From Alphaproteobacteria bacterium (lineage in GTDB: Bacteria; Pseudomonadota; Alphaproteobacteria; Sphingomonadales; Sphingomonadaceae), in assembly GCA_018830415.1 (NCBI GenBank), contig JAHJSJ010000258.1, positions 1-19,988 of the forward strand: a stretch of DNA of 19,988 nucleotides. The letters are read 5' to 3'. Under the pieces are notes generated by a model, which made no database searches, was not told the DNA's origin, and was given only the letters and a program-made list of their open reading frames with translations. Within the stretch, counting starts at the first letter, position 1. Every line of letters starts with the position of its first letter. Shown here piece by piece: positions 1-7,946 of this stretch. The translations under genes and the position numbers were made by a program.

Positions 1-324
1 GAGCACCATTGGCGCGGGCGCATCGGGATCGGTGGCAAGATCGCTGGGCAACACGGCATCGCGTGGGGCGGTCAAAGCCTCTGCCCCCGTAGCGGTAAGT
101 TCGGCCACGATCCGGGCGGGATCGGCACTGTCGGCGCGCATCAGGCTGGCCGGATCGACCCCAAGCGCGGCAGCGATGCGGTTCATCCATGTCAGCGAAA
201 GGCTGCGCATCCCGGTTTCAAGCCGCCCGATGGTCTGCGCGGTGGTGGGCGGATGACAGGCAGCGGCAAGATCGGCGAGGGTCATGCCCTTGGCCTTGCG
301 AAGGTCTCGGATGCGGTTGGTCAT
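1..324 (-). CDS. Xre-family HTH transcriptional regulator (C-terminus cut by window edge)
   Basis: An open frame runs from an ATG at 324 to the first base of the window without a stop, giving 108 codons of a partial protein. It begins MTNRIRDLRKAKGMTLADLA and continues with a TIGRLETG element. This is the usual Xre/Cro layout: helix 1 with a basic RxLRKxKGMT start, HTH at about residues 13-40, then a LGVDPASLM helix. The family binds operator DNA, usually as a dimer, and often controls its own promoter. A weak AAGG lies just upstream of the ATG, the only Met that keeps the whole HTH. The gene is divergent from the DUF6456 gene, with 95 bases between the starts. The ligand or target cannot be read, and the C-terminal part is outside the window. 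Confidence 0.8.
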   Translation of the reverse strand, partial: MTNRIRDLRKAKGMTLADLAAACHPPTTAQTIGRLETGMRSLSLTWMNRIAAALGVDPASLMRADSADPARIVAELTATGAEALTAPRDAVLPSDLATDPDAPAPMVL

Positions 325-341
325 GGTGTGCCTTATCATTT

Positions 342-354
342 AACCGGATTGGTT
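342..354. promoter_or_regulatory. Small inverted repeat in the Xre/DUF6456 divergent gap, candidate operator
   Basis: AACC-GGATT-GGTT is a perfect 4-base inverted repeat with a 5-base centre, placed 18 bases upstream of the Xre start. It sits where a self-repressing Xre protein would bind and overlaps likely promoter space. A 4+4 palindrome can easily arise by chance, so this is only a candidate. No good sigma-70 hexamer pair was found nearby. Confidence 0.25.
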
Positions 355-419
355 TGTTCTTTCCTACAGACACGCCGCCTTGGCAAGTCGCAATCCGTCA
401 TTCAACGGAAGGAATTGCC

Positions 420-899
420 ATGAAGCGCGAACTGGTCGAACGTGAACTCACGCCCGAAGGCCCAAGCCGGGGGCAGGGCATAAAGGACCCCCGGCCTTCG
501 CGCACAGTCACCGTCAATCTCGCTGAATCCCCGCTGGCATGGCTGCACGCGCGCGGGCATTTGTCCGATCAGTTGCGCGACGCAGGCGAGGCGCTGCGGG
601 CTGATTACGAACGCGCGCAGCTTTCTGCCAGCATCACCATGCGCTGGGATCCGGTGCGGGTGAAATCGACCGGGGATCGCGGCCTCTCCCCCAACGAACG
701 CCAGATCGCCGCACGCCAGCGGTTTGACGGGGCAATCAAGGCGGCGGGCAGGGGGCTGGAGGATATCCTGTGGCGCGTAGTGTGCGCTGGCGAGGCGCTG
801 CCCGAGGCCGAAAAAGCGCTCGGCTGGCCGACCAGAAGCGGCAAACTGGTGCTGAAAATCGCGCTGGAGCGGGTCGCGGATTATTATCGGATCGCCTGA
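420..899 (+). CDS. DUF6456 domain protein, function unknown
   Basis: A 159-residue protein whose ATG at 420 follows a good Shine-Dalgarno (GGAAGGA, 407-413). The frame is open further upstream to 189, but that part overlaps the divergent regulator and carries no recognisable protein. Residues 37-70 contain SPLAWLHARGHL and then AGEALRADYERAQL, the pattern I associate with alphaproteobacterial DUF6456 proteins. The C-terminal part (about 112-159) has LEDILWRVVCAGE, AEKALGWPTRSGK and a final LERVADYY helix, which reads like a helix-turn-helix and would fit DNA binding; that role is inference. There is no signal peptide or membrane segment, so it should be cytoplasmic. Divergent transcription from an Xre gene suggests shared control. 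The gene ends 40 bases from the convergent uup stop. Confidence 0.75.
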   Translation: MKRELVERELTPEGPSRGQGIKDPRPSRTVTVNLAESPLAWLHARGHLSDQLRDAGEALRADYERAQLSASITMRWDPVRVKSTGDRGLSPNERQIAARQRFDGAIKAAGRGLEDILWRVVCAGEALPEAEKALGWPTRSGKLVLKIALERVADYYRIA

Positions 900-939
900 A
901 GTCGGGGCGCGTCGAGAGGGCGCGGGCGCGGCTTGTTTC

Positions 940-2784
940 TCAGCCCTCGATCTGCTCGGCCAGCATCAGCCAGCGTTCCTCCGCAGCATCGCGCTCAGCA
1001 CGCGCGTTGGCTATGCCCTGGTTGATCGTAGCGAACCTTTGGGGGTCTCTGGAATATAGCTCGGGGTCGCCCAGCAGCGCCTCTCCCCTGGCTATTGCTG
1101 TTTCCAGCTCCTCGATCCGGGCTGGCAGGATTTCGTAATCGCGCTGGTCCTTGTAGGACGTTTTGGCGGGCGCAGGCGGCCTGTCAGGCTGGTTGCGGTT
1201 AGGCCCGTCCTGACCCCTTCCAGACTGCGCCAGCCTGCCGTTAGGGGTGCGATTGGTGGGCGTTGGTGGCGTCTTGCGCTTCGCCTCCCAATCGGCATAA
1301 CCGCCCGCAATAATGTCCACCTTGCCCGATCCGTCGAGGCCCAGTGTCACCGTTACCGTGCGATCCAGAAAATCGCGGTCGTGGCTTACGATCAGCACCG
1401 TGCCATCAAAATCGGCGATCACTTCCTGCAATAAATCAAGCGTTTCGAGGTCGAGATCATTGGTCGGTTCGTCCAGCACAAGCAGGTTGGCGGTGCGGGC
1501 AAATTCGCGCGCCAACAGCAGGCGGGAGCGCTCGCCCCCGGACAGGATGCCGACCTTGGTATCGACGAGGCCGGGATCGAACAGAAAATCCTTGAGATAG
1601 GCCTGAACGTGCTTGCGCACCCCGCGCACATCGATCCAGTCACCGCCCTCCGCCAGAATCTGACGCACCGTGGCCCCCGGTTCGAGCAGCTTCCTCTGCT
1701 GATCGATCATCACGCCAGATAAAGTGCGCGCGTGAGTAACGCTGCCGCTATCGGGCTCCAGTTCTTTGGTGAGCATTTTCAGCAATGTAGTCTTGCCCGC
1801 ACCGTTAGCGCCGACGATCCCGATGCGGTCGCCGTTCTGGATGCGCAGGCTGAACGGCTTGATGATCGGGCGGCCATCATAGGTTTTGGAAATGCCCTCC
1901 GCCACGATTACCGACTTCGATTTGAAGTCATCATCGCTGGAAAGTTTGAGCTTGGCCGTGCCCGCGCCGGAAATCATCGATGCCCGCGCCGCGCGCATCT
2001 GGAACAGCTTTTCCAGCCGCCCCTGATTGCGCTTGCGCCGCGCGGTGACGCCGCGTTCGAGCCAGTGCGCCTCGATCTTCAGCTTGGCGTCCATCCGTTC
2101 GGCCGCGCGGGCTTCCTCGGCATAGACCTGTTCTTCCCACGCCTCATACCCGCCAAAGCCGATATCCTTGCGCCGCAGAGTCCCGCGGTCGAGCCACAGG
2201 GTCGCGCGCGTCAGGCGCGTAAGGAAGGTGCGATCATGGCTGATCGTGATGAACGCCCCGCGATAGCGGGTCAGCCAGTCCTCCAGCCAATCGATCGCGG
2301 ACAGATCGAGGTGGTTGGTCGGTTCATCCAGCAGCAGCAGATCGGGATCCTGCGCCAAGGCGCGGGCAATCGCCGCGCGCCGCCGTTCACCGCCGCTGGC
2401 GGTTTCCGAAAGGCGGCTCATATCGATGCCAAGTTGGCCCGCAATCGCTTCGACTTCGTGCTCGGCGGGGGCGTCATCGCCGGCAAGCGCAAAGTCCATC
2501 AGTGTGCCGGGGCCGGAAAAGTCGGGTTCCTGTTCCAGAAACACGATCCGTGTTCCCGGCTTTACCCGGCGCTGGCCGCGATCTGCATCGATGCGTTCCA
2601 TGATCAGTCGTAGCAGCGTGGTCTTGCCCGCGCCGTTGCGGCCGATCAGTGCAAGCCGATCACCGGGGAGCACGTGCAGATCGATTGGCGGGGTGCCGCT
2701 ATCAGGCGTCGGCCCGCCAAACAGCCAGCGCCCGCCTTGTTGCAGGGCGAGCCCTTCGAACGAAAAGATAGGAGGTTGCGCCAT
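940..2784 (-). CDS. uup: ABC-F family ATPase, Uup type
   Basis: A soluble protein of 614 residues with two ABC ATPase modules and no membrane segment, as in ABC-F proteins that act on ribosomes or nucleic acids rather than in transport. Module 1 has Walker A GRNGAGKTT (48-56, Lys54), signature SGGERRRAAIARAL and Walker B LLLDEPTNHLD. Module 2 has GANGAGKTT (Lys331), LSGGERSRLLLAREF and LVLDEPTNDLD. A charged linker lies between the modules. After module 2 comes a Gly/Asn/Pro-rich spacer and a C-terminal coiled coil (about 545-614, starting near TSYKDQRDYE), which is the Uup DNA-binding domain and separates it from EttA and YbiT. An in-frame GTG at 2796 exists, but the ATG at 2784 has GGTGG eight bases upstream and is preferred. 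It is divergent from the SIMPL gene. Confidence 0.9.
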   Translation of the reverse strand: MAQPPIFSFEGLALQQGGRWLFGGPTPDSGTPPIDLHVLPGDRLALIGRNGAGKTTLLRLIMERIDADRGQRRVKPGTRIVFLEQEPDFSGPGTLMDFALAGDDAPAEHEVEAIAGQLGIDMSRLSETASGGERRRAAIARALAQDPDLLLLDEPTNHLDLSAIDWLEDWLTRYRGAFITISHDRTFLTRLTRATLWLDRGTLRRKDIGFGGYEAWEEQVYAEEARAAERMDAKLKIEAHWLERGVTARRKRNQGRLEKLFQMRAARASMISGAGTAKLKLSSDDDFKSKSVIVAEGISKTYDGRPIIKPFSLRIQNGDRIGIVGANGAGKTTLLKMLTKELEPDSGSVTHARTLSGVMIDQQRKLLEPGATVRQILAEGGDWIDVRGVRKHVQAYLKDFLFDPGLVDTKVGILSGGERSRLLLAREFARTANLLVLDEPTNDLDLETLDLLQEVIADFDGTVLIVSHDRDFLDRTVTVTLGLDGSGKVDIIAGGYADWEAKRKTPPTPTNRTPNGRLAQSGRGQDGPNRNQPDRPPAPAKTSYKDQRDYEILPARIEELETAIARGEALLGDPELYSRDPQRFATINQGIANARAERDAAEERWLMLAEQIEG

Positions 2785-2909
2785 CGGAAGCGCCACCTAG
2801 GGACTTGCGGCCTGCGCCACAAGCCTGCTCGGCAACCCGGCGCAATGGGCGGTTCAGTCACGCGAAAGCTCGCCCGGTGCAGGAGCCGGGCAAATTGGAG
2901 GAACGCAGA

Positions 2910-3659
2910 ATGATCCGACCCGCAATGACTATGCTTGCCGCAAGTGCGCTGGCAGTCCCTTCTCACAGCCTTGCTGCGGCAGAAATCGCAATCAGCGCCG
3001 ATGGCCCGGTGGTTGAACTCAACGTGTTCGAAAGCGTGTCGGTCGCGCCCGACATTGCCACCATCGGCGCGGGCGTGACCAGCGAAGCACCGACCGCGAC
3101 CGAAGCGCTGCGGCAAAACTCAACCGAGATGCAAAAGGTGATTGCGCGGATCAAGGCGCTGGGCGTGGCGGACAAGGATATCCAGACCACCGGCATCAAC
3201 CTGAACGCGATGTATGATTACAATCAGGAAGAGCGGCGTCAGGTGTTCCGCGGTTATCAGGCGTCGAACCGGGTGAGTGTAATCCTGCGCAAGATCGACG
3301 ACGCGGGCAAAGTGCTTGATGCGCTGGTTGCGGCAGGCGCAACCGATCTTAACGGCCCCAGTTTCTCAATCGAGAATGACGAAGACGCCAAGGACACAGC
3401 TCGCAAGCGCGCAATTGAACGCGCGCAGGCTCGGGTGCAGGCCTATGCTGACCTGTTCGGCTATGACGGCGCGAAAGTGCTGGCGATTGCTGAAAGCATC
3501 GAAGGGCGGGGGTCGATGCCCGAATTGGCGAAGTTGCGCGTTAGTGCTGACATGGCCGCTGCCGCGCCGCCGGTGCAGCCAGGGATGGTATCCACCGGGA
3601 TCAGCATCACCATCAAATACGAGTTGGTGAAGGATTCAGCCGCTGTGTCCCAGCGATAA
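2910..3659 (+). CDS. Secreted SIMPL/DUF541 domain protein
   Basis: A 249-residue protein starting at ATG 2910 behind GGAGGA (2897-2902). The first about 24 residues form a Sec signal peptide ending near SLAAA, so the mature protein is periplasmic or outer-membrane associated. The SIMPL/DUF541 core follows: VSVAPDIATIGAGV, ALRQNSTEMQKVIARIKALG, DIQTTGINLNAMYDY, FRGYQASNRVSVILR, VLDALVAAGA and a conserved ARKRAIERAQARVQAYADLFG stretch. Relatives include the Brucella BP26/OMP28 antigen and E. coli YggE, linked to oxidative and envelope stress; the biochemical role is not settled. Length and domain order are normal. It precedes the PepSY gene by 47 bases and may share transcription with it. Confidence 0.88.
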   Translation: MIRPAMTMLAASALAVPSHSLAAAEIAISADGPVVELNVFESVSVAPDIATIGAGVTSEAPTATEALRQNSTEMQKVIARIKALGVADKDIQTTGINLNAMYDYNQEERRQVFRGYQASNRVSVILRKIDDAGKVLDALVAAGATDLNGPSFSIENDEDAKDTARKRAIERAQARVQAYADLFGYDGAKVLAIAESIEGRGSMPELAKLRVSADMAAAAPPVQPGMVSTGISITIKYELVKDSAAVSQR

Positions 3660-3706
3660 CTCATTCACGGCTTGTTCAATGGGCGCTGGCTAGGCATGGT
3701 CTTGTC

Positions 3707-4021
3707 ATGAAAACCATCCAATCCTTGTTTGCAGGTTGCATCGCAGCGCTCGCGTTGGTGGCTATCAGCACGCCAGCGACGGCGCAGGATCAGTCGCGCG
3801 GCGATCAGGGTGAGGCCCGGCGCGAAGCGCGCGCTGGCACGCAATTGCCCCTGCGCGAAATCGAACGGCGCATCCTGCCGCAGATGCAGGGTAGCGAATA
3901 TCTTGGCCCCGCGTATGATTCCACGGCGCGTGCCTACAGGCTCAAATTCATCCGCGATGGCCGGGTGACCTATGTCGATGTTGATGCCCGAACGGGGCGG
4001 ATCATCGGTCGTTCGCGCTGA
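3707..4021 (+). CDS. Small secreted PepSY-domain protein
   Basis: A 104-residue protein with a clear signal peptide (MKTIQSLFAGCIAALALVAI, cleavage likely after TPATAQ at about 27). The mature part is one PepSY-like module: a charged linker, the helix LREIERRILPQ, then a strand pair with YRLKFIRDGRVTYVDVDART and a closing GRIIGRS. PepSY proteins are small periplasmic domains that can bind proteases or act as sensory or inhibitory partners. The gene lies 123 bases upstream of a two-component pair in the same direction, a common setting for a PepSY accessory protein that feeds the sensor kinase. That link is inferred from position. No good Shine-Dalgarno is visible, but the signal peptide fixes the start. 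Confidence 0.82.
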   Translation: MKTIQSLFAGCIAALALVAISTPATAQDQSRGDQGEARREARAGTQLPLREIERRILPQMQGSEYLGPAYDSTARAYRLKFIRDGRVTYVDVDARTGRIIGRSR

Positions 4022-4144
4022 TCGGCTGACCGCTATGCGCGATCATCGGGGGAAAGCGGCAGCTTTGGGGCATGGCCCTTGCTTGACGCGTTGTTTCCGA
4101 AAGCGCACGACCCAGCCAATAACAATGCAGGAAAATGGTGGATT

Positions 4145-4822
4145 ATGCGCATTCTGATCGTCGAAGACGAACCGACCCTCGGCGCGCAGCTCAAATCGAC
4201 GCTGGAACAGCAGGGCTATGCCGTCGATCTGTCTGCCGATGGCGAGGACGGGCACTTCATGGGCTCGACCGAGGATTATGACGCAGTGGTGCTCGATCTC
4301 GGCCTGCCCGAAATTGACGGGCTGACCGTGCTTGGCATGTGGCGGCGCGAGGGGCGCACCTTCCCGGTGCTGGTGCTGACTGCGCGCGATAGCTGGAGCG
4401 ACAAGGTCGCCGGGCTTGATGCAGGCGCGGATGATTACCTTGCCAAGCCGTTCCAGACCGAGGAACTGATTGCCCGCCTGCGCGCGCTGATCCGCCGCGC
4501 TTCGGGCAATACCTCGTCCGAATTGACCGCAGGCGATGTGCGACTGGACACGCGCTCTGGCCGGGTGACGCTGAGCGGTGAGCCGGTCAAACTGACCGCG
4601 CAGGAATACAAGCTGCTGTCCTATCTGATGCATCACAAGGGTAAGGTGGTGAGCCGCACCGAACTGATCGAGCATATCTACGATCAGGATTTTGATCGGG
4701 ATTCGAACACCATCGAAGTGTTTGTCACCCGTATCCGCAAAAAACTTGGCGCAGACGTGATAACGACCATCCGTGGCCTTGGTTACAGCCTCGACGACCC
4801 CGCCGACGCACCGCGCGCCTGA
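4145..4822 (+). CDS. OmpR/PhoP-family response regulator
   Basis: A 225-residue DNA-binding response regulator. The receiver domain (1-about 115) has the acidic pocket EDE (7-9), phospho-acceptor Asp51 in VVLDLGLP, Thr79, and Lys101 in YLAKPF. The winged-helix effector domain (about 128-218) has LTAQEYKLLSYLM, the recognition region DSNTIEVFVTRIRKKL and the wing TIRGLGYSL. Phosphorylation by the neighbouring kinase should trigger dimer binding to tandem repeats in target promoters. FQTEELIARLRALIRR resembles PhoP-type regulators. The ATG at 4145 begins exactly at the conserved MRILIVEDE; the open frame upstream to 4079 adds nothing recognisable. An AGGA at 4129 and a GGTGG close to the start are the available ribosome sites. 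The kinase gene follows at once. Confidence 0.93.
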   Translation: MRILIVEDEPTLGAQLKSTLEQQGYAVDLSADGEDGHFMGSTEDYDAVVLDLGLPEIDGLTVLGMWRREGRTFPVLVLTARDSWSDKVAGLDAGADDYLAKPFQTEELIARLRALIRRASGNTSSELTAGDVRLDTRSGRVTLSGEPVKLTAQEYKLLSYLMHHKGKVVSRTELIEHIYDQDFDRDSNTIEVFVTRIRKKLGADVITTIRGLGYSLDDPADAPRA

Positions 4823-4880
4823 GGCGTCGGGCACGGGCGGCGACGCGCAAACGGCCTTGCCTGAAGGTGAGGCCGTCGCT

Positions 4881-6284
4881 GTGCCAGCCGATGTGACCGG
4901 GTTGGCAACCTCAACCCCGCTCGCCAGCCTCGCCCGGCGGATGGGGCTGATCGCGGCGGGCTGGATCTTTGTGCTGTTGCTGGTCGGCGGCGTTGCGCTC
5001 GAACGGATGCTGACCACCCAGGTCGAATCCAATTTCGATGAACAGCTTGAATATATTCTCACCGCGATGATCGCCTCGGCAGAGATCGATCCCTTCGGTG
5101 AAGTCTGGTTCTATCGCACGCTGGGCGACCAGCGCTTCCTTGAACCGGGCAGCGGGCTGTATTGGCAGATCAGTGGCGGCGAATACGAACCGATCGCATC
5201 GCGCAGCCTGTGGGATCGCACACTCAAGCTGGAGGGCGCGATTGGCGAGGGCGGGCATTTCGATAGCGAAGCCCATTTCCATAATTCAGACCAGTTCGCC
5301 GGTGAGCCGCTGCGGATTGCCGAACGCACCGTGATCCTGCCTGGCAGCGAAACCCGCTGGACGTTTGCCGTGGCCAGCGCGACCGAGCAGATGGACACGC
5401 AGGTCGGACGTGTGCGGCTGATCCTGATCTGGAGCTTTGCGGTGCTGGGGCTGGGGCTGCTGGTGATGGCGACGCTGCAGATCCGTTACGGCCTGTCACC
5501 GCTCAGGCGGGTGCGCGCGGCAATCCAGAACCTGCGCACCACCGGCGCGAACCGGATAACCGAACCACTCCCACTGGAAGTGCAGCCGCTGGTAGATGAA
5601 CTCAACGCGCTGATCGAACATTCCGAAAAACAGGCCGAGGAGGCGCGCCGCCATGCGGGCAATCTCGCGCACGCGCTCAAGACGCCGCTGACGGTGCTGA
5701 CCAACGCGGCCACCGCGCGCGCGCCTGATCTGGGCGAGGCGGTGATGCGGGAAACGCGCACGATGCAGCGCCATGTCGATCACCATCTTGCCCGCGCGCG
5801 CGCTGTCGGCCGCCGCGCTGTCGGCCATGCCAAAACCAACGTGATGGGCTGCGCCGAAGCTGTGCGCCGTGCGGTTGAGCGGCTTCACCCGGATGGCCGC
5901 CTTGATATCGCCGGGAGCCGTTCGGCAACTGTCGCGCTCGAACGGCAGGACTTGGATGAACTGCTCGGCAATCTGATCGAAAACGCCGCGAAATATGGCG
6001 GAGGCAGCGTATTTGTCACTATCGATCCCGATGAGGACGAGGCTCCGCGCGATCCGAAGCAGTGCCTGATCTGGGTGGAGGATGACGGGCCGGGCATTCC
6101 GGAGGCTGAACGTATCCGCATCTTTGATCGCGGGGTGCGGCTTGATACGGACAAGCCCGGCACCGGGCTGGGCCTGGCAATCGTGCGCGATGTCGCGGAA
6201 ATCTACGGCGGCAGCGTCAGGCTGGGCACGAGCGAGGATCTGGGCGGTCTGCTGGTCGAATTGCGCCTGCCGCGCGCCGATTGA
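4881..6284 (+). CDS. PhoQ-like sensor histidine kinase
   Basis: An inner-membrane kinase partnered with the response regulator just upstream. Counting from GTG 4881 (467 residues), TM1 is about 21-41, a periplasmic sensor region about 42-179, TM2 about 180-201, then a HAMP-like linker. The H-box is LAHALKTPLTVL with His264; the ALKTPLT form is that of the PhoQ group. The catalytic domain has N364/N368 in ELLGNLIENAAKY, DDGPGIP at 401-407 and GTGLGLAI from 427. The start is uncertain: the same frame is open from a GTG at 4773, which would overlap the regulator gene by 50 bases, but that codon has no Shine-Dalgarno, whereas 4881 has AAGGTGAGG eight bases upstream. All the key residues are present. 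The sensed signal is unknown; the upstream PepSY protein is a candidate partner. Confidence 0.9.
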   Translation: MPADVTGLATSTPLASLARRMGLIAAGWIFVLLLVGGVALERMLTTQVESNFDEQLEYILTAMIASAEIDPFGEVWFYRTLGDQRFLEPGSGLYWQISGGEYEPIASRSLWDRTLKLEGAIGEGGHFDSEAHFHNSDQFAGEPLRIAERTVILPGSETRWTFAVASATEQMDTQVGRVRLILIWSFAVLGLGLLVMATLQIRYGLSPLRRVRAAIQNLRTTGANRITEPLPLEVQPLVDELNALIEHSEKQAEEARRHAGNLAHALKTPLTVLTNAATARAPDLGEAVMRETRTMQRHVDHHLARARAVGRRAVGHAKTNVMGCAEAVRRAVERLHPDGRLDIAGSRSATVALERQDLDELLGNLIENAAKYGGGSVFVTIDPDEDEAPRDPKQCLIWVEDDGPGIPEAERIRIFDRGVRLDTDKPGTGLGLAIVRDVAEIYGGSVRLGTSEDLGGLLVELRLPRAD

Positions 6285-6374
6285 GGCGGGCGCGAAGGGT
6301 TTGCGCAATCGCCGCGTTATACCTTCGAACAGGCGACGAAAATCACATGCAACCGGGGTCATTTGCGCGCAATC

Positions 6375-6998
6375 ATGAATGCCAGCGGCAAGCCATCCAC
6401 CATTGCCGGAACGCGCGCTGATTGCGGCTCGGATGCGGCGTTGGCGGCGCGGTTGGCGGCGCGCGATCCGGCGGCGCTGCGTGAAGCCATCACGCTTTAC
6501 GCGGCCTCGTTGCAACGCATCGCTTTTCGCATGACAGGCGATGCCCATGAGGCCGAGGATCTGGTGCAGGAAGCGATGCTGCGATTGTGGGATCAGGCCC
6601 CGAAAATCGCCGCGCGCCATCCGGTCGAAAGCCAGGCTGCGGCGGCGTTGCGGCTGGGTGGGTGGCTCAACCGGGTGGTGACCAACCTTGCGATTGACCG
6701 GTTGCGGCGCGGGCGGCGGATGTCTGCTGGCGAGGTGCCGGATCGCGAGGATGAGGCACCGCTCGCCGATGCGCTGATCGAAGCCGGGGAGCGCGATCAT
6801 TCAGCCCGCGCGCTGATTGCTGCACTGCCCGAACGCCAGCGTGCCGCGATCGTGCTGACCTATTACGAGGATATGTCCAATGCCGCCGCTGCCGAAGCGC
6901 TCGAAATGAATATCAAGGCGTTTGAATCCTTGCTGCTGCGCGCGCGCACCACATTGCGCAGGGCCTATGCAGATTTCGGGGAAGGAGGTGCGCAATGA
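6375..6998 (+). CDS. ECF-type RNA polymerase sigma factor
   Basis: A 207-residue sigma-70 family protein of ECF size. Region 2 spans about 40-115: YAASLQRIAFRMTGD, AEDLVQEAMLRLWD (60-73) and GGWLNRVVTNLAIDRLRR. Region 4 spans about 145-197: LIAALPERQRAAIVLTYYED, then an HTH with NAAAAEALEMNIKAFESLLLRAR. No sigma 1.1 or region 3 is present. The N-terminal about 18 residues are not conserved in character. The ATG at 6375 is preferred; an in-frame TTG at 6363 would add four residues, and neither has a strong ribosome site (GGGG at 6354-6357). The stop overlaps the next gene's start as ATGA (6995-6998), implying translational coupling to a partner that is probably its anti-sigma factor. Its regulon cannot be read here. 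Confidence 0.9.
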   Translation: MNASGKPSTIAGTRADCGSDAALAARLAARDPAALREAITLYAASLQRIAFRMTGDAHEAEDLVQEAMLRLWDQAPKIAARHPVESQAAAALRLGGWLNRVVTNLAIDRLRRGRRMSAGEVPDREDEAPLADALIEAGERDHSARALIAALPERQRAAIVLTYYEDMSNAAAAEALEMNIKAFESLLLRARTTLRRAYADFGEGGAQ

Positions 6999-7924
6999 GC
7001 ACCAACGACATCATTGCTGGCAGCCCGCTGGCTCGCAGGCTGGATGATTATCCGGTGCCCGATCTCAGCGCAGGATTTGCTGATCGTGTGCTGGCCGCCG
7101 CCGCTGCGCGCGCCGCGCCGCTGCCAGACTTGCGCCGCCCCGGCGGCGGTGAGGGACGTGGCTGGCGACTGGGCCGGCGATTGGCGATTGCGACGTTCGG
7201 TTTCAGCGCAATCGCCAGCGCTGCGGCCGCGACCGGTATGCTTGACCGGATCGATATTGCCGTGCCCTCGGCCGAACGAGTGTGGACCAGCATTACCGGC
7301 AAACAGCCTGTGGCGGCAGCTCCGGTGCTGGCCGCAGCCCAATCCGCCGATGCTGCGCCCAAAGCGCCGGTGGTATTCGATGGGCAGATCGACACGCCTG
7401 AAGAACTGAACGAAGCCTTTCGCCGGATTGAAGACGTGCGGCAGGGTCGCATCAAGGCACGCCGCGAACGGCAAGACGAGCGCATCGAGCAGGCCATCGA
7501 GCGCCGCCGCGCAGCTGGCCTGCCTGTGCCGAGCGCCGAAGAGCTGGCTCGTCAGCGCCAGCGGATTGACGAGGTGCAGGCCATTCGGCAGCAGCGCGCT
7601 GACGAACGCATCAAGGCCCGGCGCGACGAGCTTGAGCGCAAGGTGGAAAGCGGTGAGGTGCTGACCCGCGAGGATATCGTGCGTCCGCTGCGCGATGATC
7701 AGCGCGCAATGGACCGGCGCGAACGGATGGTGCGGCTTCGCCAGATGACCCCGCAACAGCGCCGCGAAGCGCTGCGTAACCTTCCGCCGCAACAGCGCCG
7801 CGCGCTGATCGAAGAATATCGCAATCTTGGCAATGCGCCTGACACGGATGGGGCTGTTGCAATCCCGGACAACGCCACGCCAGAGACTGCGCCGGTCGAG
7901 GAATCGCCGCCGCCGCAGCCCTGA
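6995..7924 (+). CDS. Probable anti-sigma factor with single TM and charged periplasmic helical domain
   Basis: A 309-residue protein coupled to the sigma gene by a 4-base overlap, with a strong AAGGAGG at 6983-6989. The N-terminal cytoplasmic part (1-61) has PVPDLSAGFADRVLAAAAAR, of the short helical type seen in anti-sigma proteins of this kind. One TM helix lies at about 62-83. The periplasmic part starts with an Ala/Pro-rich linker, then a long helical region (about 133-250) dominated by Arg, Glu, Gln and Asp. IKARR occurs twice (153-157 and 206-210), each followed by a helix, a Gly turn and a new helix. Next comes MTPQQRREALRNLPPQQRRA (251-270), a DUF3106-like motif, and a Pro-rich tail. 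The function rests on gene position and topology; I see no ZAS zinc motif. A periplasmic stress sensor is the best guess. Confidence 0.7.
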   Translation: MSTNDIIAGSPLARRLDDYPVPDLSAGFADRVLAAAAARAAPLPDLRRPGGGEGRGWRLGRRLAIATFGFSAIASAAAATGMLDRIDIAVPSAERVWTSITGKQPVAAAPVLAAAQSADAAPKAPVVFDGQIDTPEELNEAFRRIEDVRQGRIKARRERQDERIEQAIERRRAAGLPVPSAEELARQRQRIDEVQAIRQQRADERIKARRDELERKVESGEVLTREDIVRPLRDDQRAMDRRERMVRLRQMTPQQRREALRNLPPQQRRALIEEYRNLGNAPDTDGAVAIPDNATPETAPVEESPPPQP

Positions 7925-7946
7925 CCGGCAGAAAATTCGATCTGGC

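Noticed and set aside
189..419. N-terminal extension of the DUF6456 frame
   Set aside because: It overlaps the divergent regulator, has no family sequence, and the ATG at 420 has a good Shine-Dalgarno.
4081..4115. Promoter for the response regulator with TTGACG near 4083
   Set aside because: The position 17 bases downstream reads CACGAC, which does not resemble a -10.
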